This document shows positions 17,634 to 28,308 of a stretch of DNA of 64,000 nt, piece by piece. The translations under genes were made by a program, and so were the position numbers. This DNA comes from Bacteroidaceae bacterium (GTDB lineage Bacteria > Bacteroidota > Bacteroidia > Bacteroidales > Bacteroidaceae): contig JAFQUE010000092.1 of assembly GCA_017408685.1 (NCBI GenBank), positions 25,313 through 89,312 on the forward strand, in the 5' to 3' direction. Below the pieces are notes generated by a model. It had not been told where the DNA came from and ran no database searches. It worked only from the letters and a program-made list of their open reading frames with translations. Position 1 is the stretch's first letter. The number at the start of each line of letters is the position of its first letter.

Positions 17634-17668
17634 CAAAAAAATCCCTTTCCCATGGATGGGGAAGGGAT
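17634..17668 (-). terminator. intrinsic terminator of mutAB
   Basis: A long hairpin (ATCCCTTTCCC pairing with GGGGAAGGGAT, 17641-17668) is followed on the minus strand by a run of T (17634-17640). It lies between the convergent ends of porE and mutB; the T tract assigns it mainly to mutB. Confidence 0.75.
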
Positions 17669-17690
17669 TCTATAGATAAACCTAATTGTC

Positions 17691-19835
17691 TTACTCTTCG
17701 CCGAGCAGTATCTCCATCAGTTGGCAAGCGGCTTTTGAAACACTTGTACCGGGGCCGAAGATTCCGACAACGCCTGCCTTGTACAGGAAATCGTAGTCCT
17801 GTGCGGGGATTACACCGCCGGCAAAAACCATGATGTCGCTACGCCCTAACTTGTCAAGTTCCTCAATGAGTTGTGGCACAAGTGTCTTGTGTCCTGCCGC
17901 AAGTGACGACACGCCCACGGCATGTACGTCATTCTCCACTGCCTGGCGGGCAACCTCGGAAGGTGTCTGGAACAGCATGCCCATGTCCACGTCGAAACCG
18001 CAGTCGGCATAGCCGGTGGCTACAACCTTGGCGCCGCGGTCGTGCCCGTCCTGGCCCATCTTGGCAATCATTACTCGGGGACGGCGTCCCTCTCTCTTCG
18101 CAAACTCTTCGGTCAAACGGCAGGCTTTCTCAAAGTTCCCGTCGTTTCTGCTTTCTGCTGAATACACGCCTGAAATGGTTCTTATTATTGCCTTGTAGCG
18201 TCCTGCTACCTCTTCACATGCGTCGGAAATCTCGCCCAGTGTGGCACGTACGTGCGCTGCCTCAACGGCTGCTTCAAGCAGGTTGCCTTCGCCGGTGCGG
18301 GCATACTCCGTGATTTTCTCAAGTGCGGCTTTCACTGCGTTCTCATTGCGCCCGGCACGGTTGCGCTCAATGGCTGCAAGTTGCTCCTGGCGCACTGCGG
18401 TGTTGTCAATCTCAAGGATATCGATAGGCTCTTCCTCGGCAAGGCAATAGGCGTTTGTGCCCACAATAACCTGCTTGCCGCTGTCAATGCGTGCCTGGGT
18501 GCGGGCTGCAGCCTCCTCAATGCGCATTTTGGGAATGCCGGTCTCAATGGCTTTTGCCATGCCGCCGAGTTCCTCAATTTCCTGTATCAGTTTCCAAGCC
18601 TTGTCGGCAATCTCCTGTGTCAGGCTCTCGACATAGTAGGAACCTCCCCACGGGTCTACAACGCGGCAGATGTTTGTCTCCTCCTGCAGGTAAATCTGGG
18701 TATTGCGGGCAATACGTGCCGAGAAGTCGGTGGGCAGTGCAATGGCCTCGTCGAGCGCGTTGGTGTGCAGCGATTGGGTGTGTCCCATTGCTGCGCTCAT
18801 GGCCTCTATCACCGTGCGCCCCACATTGTTGAATGGGTCTTGCTCGGTGAGTGACCAACCCGATGTCTGGCAGTGTGTGCGCAACGCCATCGACTTGGGG
18901 TTCTTGGGGTTGAACTGCTTTATAATCTTTGCCCACAACATACGTGCTGCGCGCATTTTTGCAATCTCCATGAACGGGTTCATGCCAATGCCCCAGAAAA
19001 AAGAGAGGCGCGGAGCGAATGCGTCGATGTCAATGCCGGCCTCGACTCCTGTGCGCACATACTCGAGTCCGTCGGCAAGAGTGTAGGCGAGTTCAATGTC
19101 GGCCGACGCGCCTGCTTCCTGCATGTGGTAACCGCTGATTGATATCGAGTTGAACTTTGGCATTTTCTGCGATGTATATGCGAAAATGTCGCCTATTATA
19201 CGCATTGAGAATGCAGGTGGGTAGATGTATGTATTGCGCACCATGAACTCCTTGAGGATGTCGTTCTGTATGGTACCGGCCATCTCCTCCAACTTTGCGC
19301 CCTGCTCAAGCGCTGCGTTTATGTAGAATGCGAGCACGGGGAGAACTGCTCCGTTCATGGTCATTGAGACTGACATTTTGTTCAAGGGTATGCCATCGAA
19401 CAACTGTTCCATGTTCTCCATGCAGCAGATTGATACTCCGGCCTTGCCCACATCGCCCACAACGCGTTCATTGTCGGGGTTGTAACCGCGGTGCGTGGGG
19501 AGGTCGAATGCCACAGAAAGGCCTTTCTGCCCCGAGGCGAGGTTACGGCGGTAGAACGCGTTGCTCTCCTCGGCTGTGGAGAATCCCGCATACTGGCGTA
19601 TTGTCCATGGACGGAAAACGTACATCATGGAGTAAGGACCGCGCAGGAATGGCGGAATGCCGGCTGCATAGTCAAGATGTTCCATCTCTTTGAGGTCGTC
19701 GGCCGTGTATACAGGCTTTACCTTAATCTGCTCGGGAGTCTCCCATATATCGTTGCTGTTCCCTGTCGCAGTTGTGCAGCATGCGGCGTTTGCCCCTGCA
19801 CCGAATATATCTATGTTTCTGAAATCTTTTCTCAT
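17691..19835 (-). CDS. mutB: methylmalonyl-CoA mutase large subunit
   Basis: 714 aa. With MutA it interconverts succinyl-CoA and methylmalonyl-CoA using adenosylcobalamin, a step in propionate formation in Bacteroidales. The TIM-barrel domain shows [13 protein letters not shown] and [19 protein letters not shown]. The C-terminal B12-binding domain has the cobalt-ligand motif DGHDRG in [18 protein letters not shown]. It lies 11 bp after mutA and ends at a terminator. Confidence 0.97.
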   Translation of the reverse strand: MRKDFRNIDIFGAGANAACCTTATGNSNDIWETPEQIKVKPVYTADDLKEMEHLDYAAGIPPFLRGPYSMMYVFRPWTIRQYAGFSTAEESNAFYRRNLASGQKGLSVAFDLPTHRGYNPDNERVVGDVGKAGVSICCMENMEQLFDGIPLNKMSVSMTMNGAVLPVLAFYINAALEQGAKLEEMAGTIQNDILKEFMVRNTYIYPPAFSMRIIGDIFAYTSQKMPKFNSISISGYHMQEAGASADIELAYTLADGLEYVRTGVEAGIDIDAFAPRLSFFWGIGMNPFMEIAKMRAARMLWAKIIKQFNPKNPKSMALRTHCQTSGWSLTEQDPFNNVGRTVIEAMSAAMGHTQSLHTNALDEAIALPTDFSARIARNTQIYLQEETNICRVVDPWGGSYYVESLTQEIADKAWKLIQEIEELGGMAKAIETGIPKMRIEEAAARTQARIDSGKQVIVGTNAYCLAEEEPIDILEIDNTAVRQEQLAAIERNRAGRNENAVKAALEKITEYARTGEGNLLEAAVEAAHVRATLGEISDACEEVAGRYKAIIRTISGVYSAESRNDGNFEKACRLTEEFAKREGRRPRVMIAKMGQDGHDRGAKVVATGYADCGFDVDMGMLFQTPSEVARQAVENDVHAVGVSSLAAGHKTLVPQLIEELDKLGRSDIMVFAGGVIPAQDYDFLYKAGVVGIFGPGTSVSKAACQLMEILLGEE

Positions 19836-19846
19836 GGCTATGCTTC

Positions 19847-21694
19847 TTACTTGATACCCAATTTTTCATTCAATGCCTTGAGTGTCTCAAGTACATTGAC
19901 TCTCACATGTATGAAGTTCTCAATGCCGGCTTTCTGCAGTTCTTCGCTGCATGCCGGGGCACCGGCAACAATGAATATTGCCTTGCCTGCAACGGCGTTG
20001 AAAGCGGGGATTGCATATTCGGCATACTCGTCGTCGCTCGAGCATATCACAACAATGTCGGCTTTGGCTTCCATGGCTGCCTTTACACCCTCTTCGACAC
20101 TCTTGAACCCGAGGTTGTCAATTACTTCATAGCCTGCTGCCGCAAGGAAGTTGCATGAGAACTGTGCTCTTGCTTGGCGCATTGCAAGGTTACCTATTGT
20201 GAGCATGAATGCCTTTGGACGGCGTCCGCTCTCTTCGGTCGCCAGGCGCAACTGCTCGAACTCCTCGCCCAGGCGTTGTGCCACCAATTTGCTGTCATTG
20301 TCGCAGTGGTTATGGCAACCGCACCCGCATGTTGCCTCCAACGGGCGGCGCCCCTCGCTCTGTTCGCTGAAATTGGGGTACTGGTTTGTGCCGAGCAAAA
20401 TCTCCTTGCGCTTTGCCAAGGCTGTGCGGCGCTTGTTGCCCGAGGCTTCGACCTCGTTCTTTATACGACCCTCCTTCACGGCCTTGTGGAAACCGCCGGC
20501 CTCCTCAATGGCAAGGAACTGTTTCCATGCCTCGGCGGCAATGGAGGCGGTAAGGTTCTCTATGTAATATGAACCGCCCGCGGGGTCGGCAACCTTGTCG
20601 AGGTGGCTCTCGTGTTTGAGTATAAGTTGCTGGTTCTTTGCTATGCGTTCGGCAAATTCGGTTGGTGTTTCGTATACAGAATCGAACGGTGATACGGTTA
20701 TTGCCTCAACGCCTGCTATTGCCGCACTCATGGCCTCGGTCTGTGTGCGGAGCATGTTCACATAGGGGTCGAAAAGTGTGAGGTTGAACCTCGATGTCTC
20801 GGCATGTATAATCATCTTGCATGCGCATTTGCACTCGGGAGCGTACTGCTCGACAATCTTTGCCCATAGCATGCGTGCCGCACGGAACTTGGCAATTTCC
20901 ATGAAGAAATTGCTTGAAATGCCCATGTTGAACCTTATGCTCTTGGCAATTCTGTCAACGGGTATCCCTGCTTCAGTGGCAGCGTTCAGGTATTCGTTGC
21001 CCCAGGCAAGCGCGCACGCGAGTTCCTGTGTGATGTATGCGCCGGCATTGCACACTCCTGCGCTGTTCACTGCAATGCAACGGTAGCGTGGCAGTTCCTC
21101 AAGGATGTCCATGAGTTCCTTTACTGTATCGATGTACCCTTCAATGACCTTGCCGGCATAGAGTTCTTTGCCTATCGGGTCATATTCTACCGAACCTCTT
21201 GTTGCCGAGAGGTCGAAACCGCGTTGCTTGTAATAGTCGACCAACTGTGCAGCGAACACCTTTACCTTGCCCACGCATACGTTGAAGTTCAGTTCGGTCT
21301 TTTCTGCGTCAATGCCGTCGAGAAGTGTCGGTATATATTCGGGAGTGACCATCTTCCCGTGTACCCTGAAGACAATGGATGTTACACCGTCCTCAATCAT
21401 CTTCTTTGCCTTGGCGTTGGCCTCCTCGGCTGTGGGCACATCAATGCTCTGGCGTATGAGCCAGTTGTTGCAGTCACTGTTGCCACGTGTGTAGGGGAAC
21501 TTGCCGGGCACGGCACCGGTGCAACCGGCGGGAAGGTCTTCTTTGCGGTAGAACGGGTTTACGTTGAAACCCTCATCTGTTCTCCAAATCATCTTCTTGT
21601 CATAGTCGGCGCCTTTGAGGTCCTCGACTATCTTCTCTTTCCAGTTCTCTGATGATACCGGCGAGAATTCGCTGAATAGCCTCTCTTTTTCCAT
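19847..21694 (-). CDS. mutA: methylmalonyl-CoA mutase small subunit
   Basis: 615 aa from [18 protein letters not shown]; the longer frame begins inside the promoter and was not used. It is the non-catalytic partner of MutB. The barrel part parallels MutB ([26 protein letters not shown]). The C-terminal cobalamin-fold domain lacks the DxHxxG ligand motif ([15 protein letters not shown] instead), as expected for the small subunit. It contains an unusual His/Cys-rich stretch, CGCGCHNHC, in the linker before that domain. First gene of the mutA-mutB unit. Confidence 0.95.
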   Translation of the reverse strand: MEKERLFSEFSPVSSENWKEKIVEDLKGADYDKKMIWRTDEGFNVNPFYRKEDLPAGCTGAVPGKFPYTRGNSDCNNWLIRQSIDVPTAEEANAKAKKMIEDGVTSIVFRVHGKMVTPEYIPTLLDGIDAEKTELNFNVCVGKVKVFAAQLVDYYKQRGFDLSATRGSVEYDPIGKELYAGKVIEGYIDTVKELMDILEELPRYRCIAVNSAGVCNAGAYITQELACALAWGNEYLNAATEAGIPVDRIAKSIRFNMGISSNFFMEIAKFRAARMLWAKIVEQYAPECKCACKMIIHAETSRFNLTLFDPYVNMLRTQTEAMSAAIAGVEAITVSPFDSVYETPTEFAERIAKNQQLILKHESHLDKVADPAGGSYYIENLTASIAAEAWKQFLAIEEAGGFHKAVKEGRIKNEVEASGNKRRTALAKRKEILLGTNQYPNFSEQSEGRRPLEATCGCGCHNHCDNDSKLVAQRLGEEFEQLRLATEESGRRPKAFMLTIGNLAMRQARAQFSCNFLAAAGYEVIDNLGFKSVEEGVKAAMEAKADIVVICSSDDEYAEYAIPAFNAVAGKAIFIVAGAPACSEELQKAGIENFIHVRVNVLETLKALNEKLGIK

Positions 21695-21726
21695 ATTATG
21701 AATGTTGTAAGTTTCTCTCGATAGGG

Positions 21727-21757
21727 CAAACATACAACATTTTTTGAACAAAGCAAA
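21727..21757 (-). promoter_or_regulatory. promoter for mutA-mutB
   Basis: On the minus strand TTTG (21754-21757), a 19-bp spacer and TATGTTTG (21727-21734). Its -33 box is embedded in the T tract of the topB terminator. Confidence 0.65.
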
Positions 21758-21784
21758 AAAAACGGAAAAGCCTTTCCGTTTTTC
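21755..21784 (-). terminator. intrinsic terminator of topB
   Basis: Hairpin AACGGAAA / TTTCCGTT (21761-21780) followed on the minus strand by eight T residues. It ends transcription 12 bp after topB and overlaps the -33 box of the mutA promoter. Confidence 0.75.
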
Positions 21785-21795
21785 GTTTTCATCTT

Positions 21796-23568
21796 TTACA
21801 ATGTTTTATTGTCGCGGAGCACGTCATTCACAACCTCGTGCAACATGACCTTGAGTTCTTCAATGAATGCCTTGGCCTCGTACTGCCTCTTTTCGATATC
21901 ACGCAGTTTCTTCTCCCAGCGGCCTGTCAGTTCGGCACTCTTGAGCAGTTCGTTCCTTATTAGACCCACAAGTTCAATGCCCGTGCTTGTGGCGGCGATG
22001 TTCTTCTTCTCCTTGCGTATGTAGTTGCGTTTGTAGAGTGTTTCTATGATGGCTGCACGTGTTGAGGGGCGTCCGATACCGTTTTCCTTCATCGCCTCGC
22101 GCAGTTCCTCGTCATCGACCAATTTGCCGGCTGTTTCCATTGCGCGCAGCAGTGTGGCCTCAGTGTAAGGCTTGGGTGGCTGGGTCCATTTTTCGGCAAG
22201 TCCCGGGGTGTGCGGGCCGCTCTCGCCTGCTGTGAATGATGGCAGGACCTTCTCCTTCTCGCCCTCTTTGTCTTCGTTCTGCTCCCCGGCAAATACAGCG
22301 CGCCATCCTTGTTCGGTGATTTCCTTTCCTGTCACCTTGAATTTCACCCCTGCGCTCTCGCCAAGAACGGTGGTGGAGTTGAATTTGCAGTCGGGGTAGA
22401 AGACTGCAATGAAATGTCTTGCCACAAGGTCATATACCTTTCTTTCAAGGTCTGTGAGGCCTTGGGGGTACACTCCGGTGGGTATGATTGCATGGTGGTC
22501 GGTCACTTTCTTGTTGTCGAACACCTTTTTTGATTTTGCGAGCGGCTTGCCTGCAAGCGGCATTATGAGCGGCTGGTAATCGCGCAGTCCCTTGAGAATG
22601 TTGGCGCATTTGGGATAGATGTCGTCACTAAGGTATGTGGTGTCCACGCGCGGGTAGGTTGTGACTTTCTTCTCGTAGAGTGACTGTATCGTCTGCAAGG
22701 TGACGTCGGCCGAGAGACCGAACTTCTTGTTGCAGTCGACCTGCAGCGATGTAAGGTCATATAACCTTGGTGGCAGTTCGGTGCCTTTCTTGGCTGTCAC
22801 ATCGGTAACGGTGAACGGTTGTCCTGTAATCCTTTCAAGTGCTTCACGGCCCTTCTCCTCGCTGTCGTAACGTCCTTCGGTGACGCTGAATGTGGTGTCG
22901 CGGTATACTGTCTTCAATTCCCAATAGGGCTGTGGAACGAAATTCTCAATCTCGAGATGGCGTTTTACTATGAGTGCCAATGTGGGTGTCTGTACACGTC
23001 CAATCGAGAGTACCTGGCGGTTCTTGCCATATTTGAGCGTGTATAGTCTTGTGGCGTTCATACCCAAGAGCCAGTCGCCTATGGCGCGGCTTAGCCCTGC
23101 TTCGTAGAGCGGCTGGTATTCTGTCTGGTCCTTGAGGGTGGCGAATCCTTCGCGTATGGCCTCTTCGGTGAGCGAAGATACCCAAAGGCGTTTCACGGGG
23201 CATTTGGCCCGTGCCTTTTGCATTACCCATCGTTGTATGAGTTCTCCCTCCTGTCCTGCATCACCGCAGTTCACAATGGCGTCGGCTGCCTGCATTAGGC
23301 GTTCGATTATGCCGAACTGTTTCTCGATACCTTTGTCGTCGATGAGTTTTATTCCGAACTTCGGCGGTATCATAGGTAGGCTGCCAAGACTCCAGCGCTG
23401 CCACATGGGGGTGTAGTCGTGTGGTTCCTTGAGGGTACATAGGTGACCGAAGGTCCAGGTTACTTGGTAACCGTTTCCTTCGTAGTAACCGTCATGGCGG
23501 CTGCGGGCCCCCACGACATCGGCAATCTCCTTTGCTACACTCGGTTTCTCGGCAATGCAGACAATCAT
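21796..23568 (-). CDS. topB: DNA topoisomerase III
   Basis: 590 aa. A type IA topoisomerase that relaxes and unlinks DNA. The TOPRIM domain begins MIVCIAEKPSVAKEIADVVG and includes NCGDAGQEGELIQRWV. The catalytic Tyr lies in TTYPRVDTTYLSDD, and ENGIGRPSTRAAIIETL is the type IA signature. The protein stops soon after the core, without the C-terminal zinc or basic tail of longer homologs. It lies 12 bp after the secreted endonuclease gene on the same strand. Confidence 0.93.
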   Translation of the reverse strand: MIVCIAEKPSVAKEIADVVGARSRHDGYYEGNGYQVTWTFGHLCTLKEPHDYTPMWQRWSLGSLPMIPPKFGIKLIDDKGIEKQFGIIERLMQAADAIVNCGDAGQEGELIQRWVMQKARAKCPVKRLWVSSLTEEAIREGFATLKDQTEYQPLYEAGLSRAIGDWLLGMNATRLYTLKYGKNRQVLSIGRVQTPTLALIVKRHLEIENFVPQPYWELKTVYRDTTFSVTEGRYDSEEKGREALERITGQPFTVTDVTAKKGTELPPRLYDLTSLQVDCNKKFGLSADVTLQTIQSLYEKKVTTYPRVDTTYLSDDIYPKCANILKGLRDYQPLIMPLAGKPLAKSKKVFDNKKVTDHHAIIPTGVYPQGLTDLERKVYDLVARHFIAVFYPDCKFNSTTVLGESAGVKFKVTGKEITEQGWRAVFAGEQNEDKEGEKEKVLPSFTAGESGPHTPGLAEKWTQPPKPYTEATLLRAMETAGKLVDDEELREAMKENGIGRPSTRAAIIETLYKRNYIRKEKKNIAATSTGIELVGLIRNELLKSAELTGRWEKKLRDIEKRQYEAKAFIEELKVMLHEVVNDVLRDNKTL

Positions 23569-23580
23569 CTTCTCTGTTGC

Positions 23581-25650
23581 TTATCTTATAAGGACTTTCT
23601 TGCTGTCAATGATGTATATGCCCGGCTGCAGGCCTGTTGTGGCACCGGCGCGACTCACGTCCTTGCGTAGGAGGGTGCCGGTCAGCGAGTATACGTTGAC
23701 GTTCTTTCCCTCTGCTACGGTCACATCAATACCTGTGGCAACGGGTGACTTTGCATATATGTTCACGCTCTTCTGTGTGCCGGTGTAGCAGGAGAAACGT
23801 GGAGAACCTGTGTTGTACTGCAATGTGTTGTGTGTCTTGTCGCCCTGTGACTTGATGACTGCAAGTGCCTCGCTGCCTATTGTTATTGTCCAGCTGCCGT
23901 TGGCGTCAATTTCTGTTGCCGTTGTAATGTAGTTGCTGCTGCTTGACTTGGCTGCAAGGTATCCGTCGCCCACATTGAAGGCGAATGTGCCTTCGACAAC
24001 ACCGGCCTCAAGAAGAATCTTCTGTGCGTCGGCGGCGAGGTAGGTCACTTTGCCGTTGCTTGTCATCATGTCGGTCTTGTAGCGGTAGTTGCCGGCGTCG
24101 GCCCCCATAACGAAGTTTTCATATGCAATGAGGATTGAATCGCCCACGGTGAGTTGTGCCGCGTCGGTAACAAGGGTGAACGAACCGTCGGTGAAGTTCC
24201 CGTCGTTGCCTTCTGTTCCACCGGTGTTGCCGCCGTCGCCCTCATCGCTACCTCCGCCATTTTCTGTATTGCCGTCGTTCTCGCCTTCGACTGCAACGAG
24301 CTTGAAGTTGTCGACCTCGAATGTCCCGGCCTGTGCAGACGTACCTATGTACTTGAATGCGAACACGACAGCCTTGTCACCCATATATGATTCAGGTATT
24401 GCAATTTCGTCGGTTGTGGTCTTGTCCCAATTTACGGTATTCTGCGCAGCGGCAAAATCAATGACATCCCATGTGGCGTCGGCAATGTTGCCGGTGTAGT
24501 CACGGCTGATGAGCAGCTGGTTGTATTCCTTCACCTTGCCGGTTGTGCAGTAGCGTATTACGTAGTCGAATGTCAACTTGGCATTTTTGTCCTTGGTGAA
24601 GTCTGCCGGTGCCGAAATGAGCCAACTTTCGGCGTCATGTGCCACGTCGTTATCATCATATGCTGTAACCTCTGCGCACTGGTACTCGAAAATCCACGGG
24701 AAATCCCCTTTCACATTCTTCGGGGTGAAACTTATTGTCTCCTGTTCGAAGTCCTCGAATATCTTCAAATAATAGCCTTCGGGAACTTCCGGCGTTGTAT
24801 CATCATCGCCGCCGGTGCTGCCGCCGGTGCCGTCCTCAACATCCCCGTTGAGGTGGAATACATAATTTACGGAATCGCCCCATACATAGTCGGCCAATTG
24901 AGGGTAATCGACATAGGGGTTACGGTTTCCTTGAACAGCATATACTGCATTATTGCGGTTTACCTCCTTCTCGCTTACAGGGTCCTGCTTGTGCCATTTG
25001 AGAAGCAATTCCACAGCCCAAGGCTTAAGGGTGGGGTAGGAACTCTTCTCATAATTCATCCAGGTGTATTCCCAAGTGAGGTCCTGATAGCATGTGAACA
25101 TGTACATGAATACGCGGGCAAAGTCTCCCTTGTATTCGTCGCATGGTTCATAGGCATTCTGGCTGCTGCCGTCGATGTTCGCTTTACCTACGAACGTTAC
25201 ACCATTGTCCCAACTTACGCTTGTGAGTTCGCCCAGTGGGTAGTTGCTTTTGCGGCTGTTGGCATTCTGGTCCGAAGGGTTCAGGTGGTGAAGGTCGCAG
25301 TAGGCGTTGTTCTTTTCTCCGCCCCACCAACTCTTTGCCACGCTGTGTTCAATGTTCATGCCCGAAACGGCGCTGCCTTTGCTGCCGAAGTAGCGCTTTT
25401 CGTTTGAGTACATGTCAAGCACGCGGCGCTGCCCGTTTTCAATGGCGGCGTCGGTGGTGTAGAACGCACCCCATGTGCTGTTTGTGCCGCTGCCGTAACT
25501 TATCTGCTTGTGGTCCTTGACAAGGTTGTATAGCGCAGTCTTCAATGCCGCTCCTCCCTTTGTACCGTCAATGTCGGTGTAATACTCGCTTTGAGCCATT
25601 GCTGTCACAGCAAGCAACAGCATGAACATTTGTGTAAATAGCCTTTTCAT
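23581..25650 (-). CDS. secreted endonuclease I-family nuclease with T9SS sorting domain
   Basis: 689 aa. The signal peptide MKRLFTQMFMLLLAVTAMA is followed by Gln20. The endonuclease I domain (about 25-270) has the catalytic His102 in GMNIEHSVAKSWWG and DLHHLNPSDQNANSRK. A Gly/Thr-rich linker leads to a beta-sandwich domain (about 300-470) resembling choice-of-anchor J modules. Another low-complexity linker and a second beta domain (about 500-610) follow. The C-terminus (VYSLTGTLLRKDVSRAGATT then GLQPGIYIIDSKKVLIR) is a type A T9SS sorting domain. It is probably an extracellular or surface DNase for nutrient or biofilm DNA. topB follows after 12 bp. Confidence 0.85.
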   Translation of the reverse strand: MKRLFTQMFMLLLAVTAMAQSEYYTDIDGTKGGAALKTALYNLVKDHKQISYGSGTNSTWGAFYTTDAAIENGQRRVLDMYSNEKRYFGSKGSAVSGMNIEHSVAKSWWGGEKNNAYCDLHHLNPSDQNANSRKSNYPLGELTSVSWDNGVTFVGKANIDGSSQNAYEPCDEYKGDFARVFMYMFTCYQDLTWEYTWMNYEKSSYPTLKPWAVELLLKWHKQDPVSEKEVNRNNAVYAVQGNRNPYVDYPQLADYVWGDSVNYVFHLNGDVEDGTGGSTGGDDDTTPEVPEGYYLKIFEDFEQETISFTPKNVKGDFPWIFEYQCAEVTAYDDNDVAHDAESWLISAPADFTKDKNAKLTFDYVIRYCTTGKVKEYNQLLISRDYTGNIADATWDVIDFAAAQNTVNWDKTTTDEIAIPESYMGDKAVVFAFKYIGTSAQAGTFEVDNFKLVAVEGENDGNTENGGGSDEGDGGNTGGTEGNDGNFTDGSFTLVTDAAQLTVGDSILIAYENFVMGADAGNYRYKTDMMTSNGKVTYLAADAQKILLEAGVVEGTFAFNVGDGYLAAKSSSSNYITTATEIDANGSWTITIGSEALAVIKSQGDKTHNTLQYNTGSPRFSCYTGTQKSVNIYAKSPVATGIDVTVAEGKNVNVYSLTGTLLRKDVSRAGATTGLQPGIYIIDSKKVLIR

Positions 25651-25694
25651 TATAGTATTCTTGTCTGTATTTGCCTTATTGTTGTCACGCCTTG

Positions 25695-25702
25695 CAAAGG
25701 TA
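25695..25702 (-). promoter_or_regulatory. -7 box of the secreted nuclease gene
   Basis: TACCTTTG on the minus strand, 45 bp before the ATG; the -33 region is poor. Confidence 0.4.
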
Positions 25703-25763
25703 CGTTTTTATTGTCTTATATTAAAATTATAAGAGGCGGTTTAAATTCCTAAAAAAGTTTTTC

Positions 25764-26264
25764 TTAAGGAAACATTTGTGAAAGTTCAATCACTTCAAGG
25801 TCTTTAATATCCTTGCCGTCAATGGTGAACTTGACCAATGTGCGTACTTGTTGCCAACCTTGTCGCCCTGCTGCGCCGGGGTTTATGTGAAGGCAACCGA
25901 CGGTCTTGTCATACATTATCTTGAGTATGTGCGAGTGCCCCGAAATGAAAAGTTGCGGGCGCTCATTGTAGATATCCTTCCGTATCTTGGACTCATATCG
26001 GCCGGGATAACCGCCGATATGAGTCATAATGACATTGCACTCCTCAATCCTGAACTTGAGAACACCGCTGAAACGTAAACTGAGTTCGCGCCCGTCGATG
26101 TTGCCGCATACGGCGCGTACCGGGCAGTGTGCTTCAAGTTGTTTTATGATTACTTCGCTGCCGATGTCGCCGGCATGCCATATCTCGTCGCAGTCGGCAA
26201 AATGTGTGAGGTATCTGTCGTCCCACCAACTGTGGGTGTCCGAAAGCAACCCAATCCGTTTCAT
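25764..26264 (-). CDS. YfcE/MJ0936-family metallophosphodiesterase
   Basis: 166 aa. The metal-binding motifs of calcineurin-like phosphoesterases run in order: LLSDTHSWWD (D-x-H), WHAGDIGS (GD), VCGNIDGR (GN), MTHIGGYPG and FISGHSHI (GHSH). Small members of this family hydrolyse phosphodiesters; the natural substrate is not known. The start overlaps the stop of the upstream kinase-like gene by four bases. Last gene of a leftward three-gene unit with the kinase-like gene and the MATE exporter. Confidence 0.88.
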   Translation of the reverse strand: MKRIGLLSDTHSWWDDRYLTHFADCDEIWHAGDIGSEVIIKQLEAHCPVRAVCGNIDGRELSLRFSGVLKFRIEECNVIMTHIGGYPGRYESKIRKDIYNERPQLFISGHSHILKIMYDKTVGCLHINPGAAGRQGWQQVRTLVKFTIDGKDIKDLEVIELSQMFP

Positions 26265-26881
26265 AGTCCGAAACGCTGTCTTATGTAGTCACAGATGAAT
26301 TCCGCTGTGCCGTCAATGCCCATGTGCGATGAGTTGATACAAAGGTTGTAACTCTTTGCCTCGCCCCATTTGCCTGTTGAGTAGTAGTCGTGGTAGTTAC
26401 GGCGGCGTTTGTCACCTTTTTCTATTGTCTCTATGGCTTGAGCGCGCTCTACATTGTCGTGCTTCATCACATATTTTATACGGTCCTCATAGTCGGCCGT
26501 TATGAAAATACTTGCCATGCGACGGTGGTCGCGCAGTACATATTCGGCACAGCGTCCAACAATAACACATCCCTCGCGTTCGGCAAGGTTGCGTATAGCC
26601 TCGCTCTGTATCGCAAACAACTGGTCGGAATCCATGCAACTGCCGCCCATGAACAGGTCGGTTATGGCACCGTGTATGCTGAAAATGTTGCCGGCAAAGG
26701 CATTCGATTCGCGTTCGTCGGCATTCTCGAAAATAGTAGTGTCGAGCCCGCTTTCACGCGCGGCAACCTCAAGCAGTTTCTTGTCGTAGAACTTAATGCC
26801 AAGGCGCTTTGCCACTTTCTCGGCTATCTCCTTGCCGCCGCTGCCGAGCTCGCGGCCTATTGCTATTACGAAATTCTCCAT
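26261..26881 (-). CDS. cytidylate kinase-like protein
   Basis: 206 aa. The P-loop is of the form GRELGSGGKEIAEKVAKRLG and is followed by FYDKKLLEVAARESG, which fits the cytidylate-kinase-like family (PF13189) rather than the essential CMP kinase Cmk. The substrate is unknown. It lies 10 bp after the MATE exporter gene and overlaps the phosphodiesterase gene, so all three are probably co-transcribed. Confidence 0.8.
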   Translation of the reverse strand: MENFVIAIGRELGSGGKEIAEKVAKRLGIKFYDKKLLEVAARESGLDTTIFENADERESNAFAGNIFSIHGAITDLFMGGSCMDSDQLFAIQSEAIRNLAEREGCVIVGRCAEYVLRDHRRMASIFITADYEDRIKYVMKHDNVERAQAIETIEKGDKRRRNYHDYYSTGKWGEAKSYNLCINSSHMGIDGTAEFICDYIRQRFGL

Positions 26882-26891
26882 AATGTCATGG

Positions 26892-28280
26892 TTAACTGTT
26901 GGTTGTTCCTATGCCTTCCCTTTTCCACTGGCGGAACTGCAAAATGAGCATTATCACAGTGAGCAGGGCTGCTATGATATCTGAAATGGGCATGCTGTAC
27001 CAAACTCCTTTTTCACCGATGAAAAGGGGAAGAATGAGCAAAAGAGGTATGAGCAGCAACACCTGTCGGGTGAGCGAGAGGAATATTGACTTGTTCACCA
27101 GTCCCACGCTCTGGAAGAAGTTGGTTGTCACCAACTGGAATCCTATGAAAGGCATGAATGTACACATAATCCTCATTGCCCATGCCGCATGCTCAATGAG
27201 TCTTGGGTCGGTGGTGAAGGCATGTGCTACGGTCTCCGGCATGAATTCGCATATGAGGAATCCTATGGTGGTCACCAGTGTGGCCCAGAATATTGTGAGC
27301 ATTAGTGTACTCTTGACCCTGTCGTGGCGTTTGGCACCATAGTTGTAGCCTACTATCGGCTGCATGCCTTGTGTGAGGCCCAGGACAACCATCACAAAGA
27401 TGAACTGCATGCGGTTGGCAATACCGTAGGCGGCAATGGAGATATCTCCATCCTCGCCATAATTGCGCAGTCCTTTGTTTATAATGATTACAACAATACA
27501 TGCGGCTGCATTTATGAAGAATGGTGACATGCCGATACTGAGTATTCCCTTGACAATGCCGGCTTTCAGCTTGTATATGCCCTTTTGCAGGTGCAGCAAT
27601 TCGTCGGGGTTGCTGAGCAGTTTGATTTGCCACATCAGCGTAGTGCATTGCGCCAATATGGTAGCAAGGGCGGCGCCCCTTATTCCCCAACCGAGGACGT
27701 AGATGAAAAGCGGTGCAAGGATAATGTTCATCACCACCGTTATTATTGTGGCATACATGGCTTGCTTGGGGTGCCCCGATGAACGCAATGCCGCGTTTAT
27801 ACCGAAATAGAGGTGTGTGACTACATTTCCAAGCAGGATAATCTCCATGAAGTCTCTTGCAAAAGGCAACGTGGCCTCGCTGGCGCCGAAGAAGAAGAGA
27901 ATGTCATCAAGGAAAATGAATGAGACGGCGGCAAAGAGTACGCCCACAATAATGTTCAGGGTAACCAGGTTGCCAAGTATGTGCTTGGCCGAATCGTAGT
28001 CTCTCTGCCCCAGACGCACCGACAACTGCGTGGCACCTCCCACTCCTACCATGGCACCGAACGCGGCCGAAAGGTTCATGAAGGGAAATGTTGTGGCAAG
28101 GCCGGATATGGCCTCGGCGCCAACATCGGGAATGTGTCCTATGAACACGCTGTCAATCATGTTGTAGATTGAAGCCGCTGTCTGCGCAATGATGGCCGGA
28201 ATGGCATATTGCATGAGCAGTTTGCTCACTTTTTCTGTCCCCAGTTCGGTAGGGACTCTTCGTACACTGTTATTGCTCAT
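26892..28280 (-). CDS. MATE family efflux transporter
   Basis: 462 aa, the usual length for the family, with about twelve hydrophobic segments. Landmarks include the N-terminal IPAIIAQTAASIYNMIDSVF and GVGGATQLSVRLGQ in the first half, and GMQPIVGYNYGAKRHDRVK in the second. It is a cation-coupled inner-membrane exporter of drugs or metabolites; the substrate cannot be predicted. First gene of the unit leading to the kinase-like and phosphodiesterase genes, divergent from mnmA. Confidence 0.9.
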   Translation of the reverse strand: MSNNSVRRVPTELGTEKVSKLLMQYAIPAIIAQTAASIYNMIDSVFIGHIPDVGAEAISGLATTFPFMNLSAAFGAMVGVGGATQLSVRLGQRDYDSAKHILGNLVTLNIIVGVLFAAVSFIFLDDILFFFGASEATLPFARDFMEIILLGNVVTHLYFGINAALRSSGHPKQAMYATIITVVMNIILAPLFIYVLGWGIRGAALATILAQCTTLMWQIKLLSNPDELLHLQKGIYKLKAGIVKGILSIGMSPFFINAAACIVVIIINKGLRNYGEDGDISIAAYGIANRMQFIFVMVVLGLTQGMQPIVGYNYGAKRHDRVKSTLMLTIFWATLVTTIGFLICEFMPETVAHAFTTDPRLIEHAAWAMRIMCTFMPFIGFQLVTTNFFQSVGLVNKSIFLSLTRQVLLLIPLLLILPLFIGEKGVWYSMPISDIIAALLTVIMLILQFRQWKREGIGTTNS

Positions 28281-28308
28281 AAAAAACTGTAAAACGGACT
28301 GTCATATT

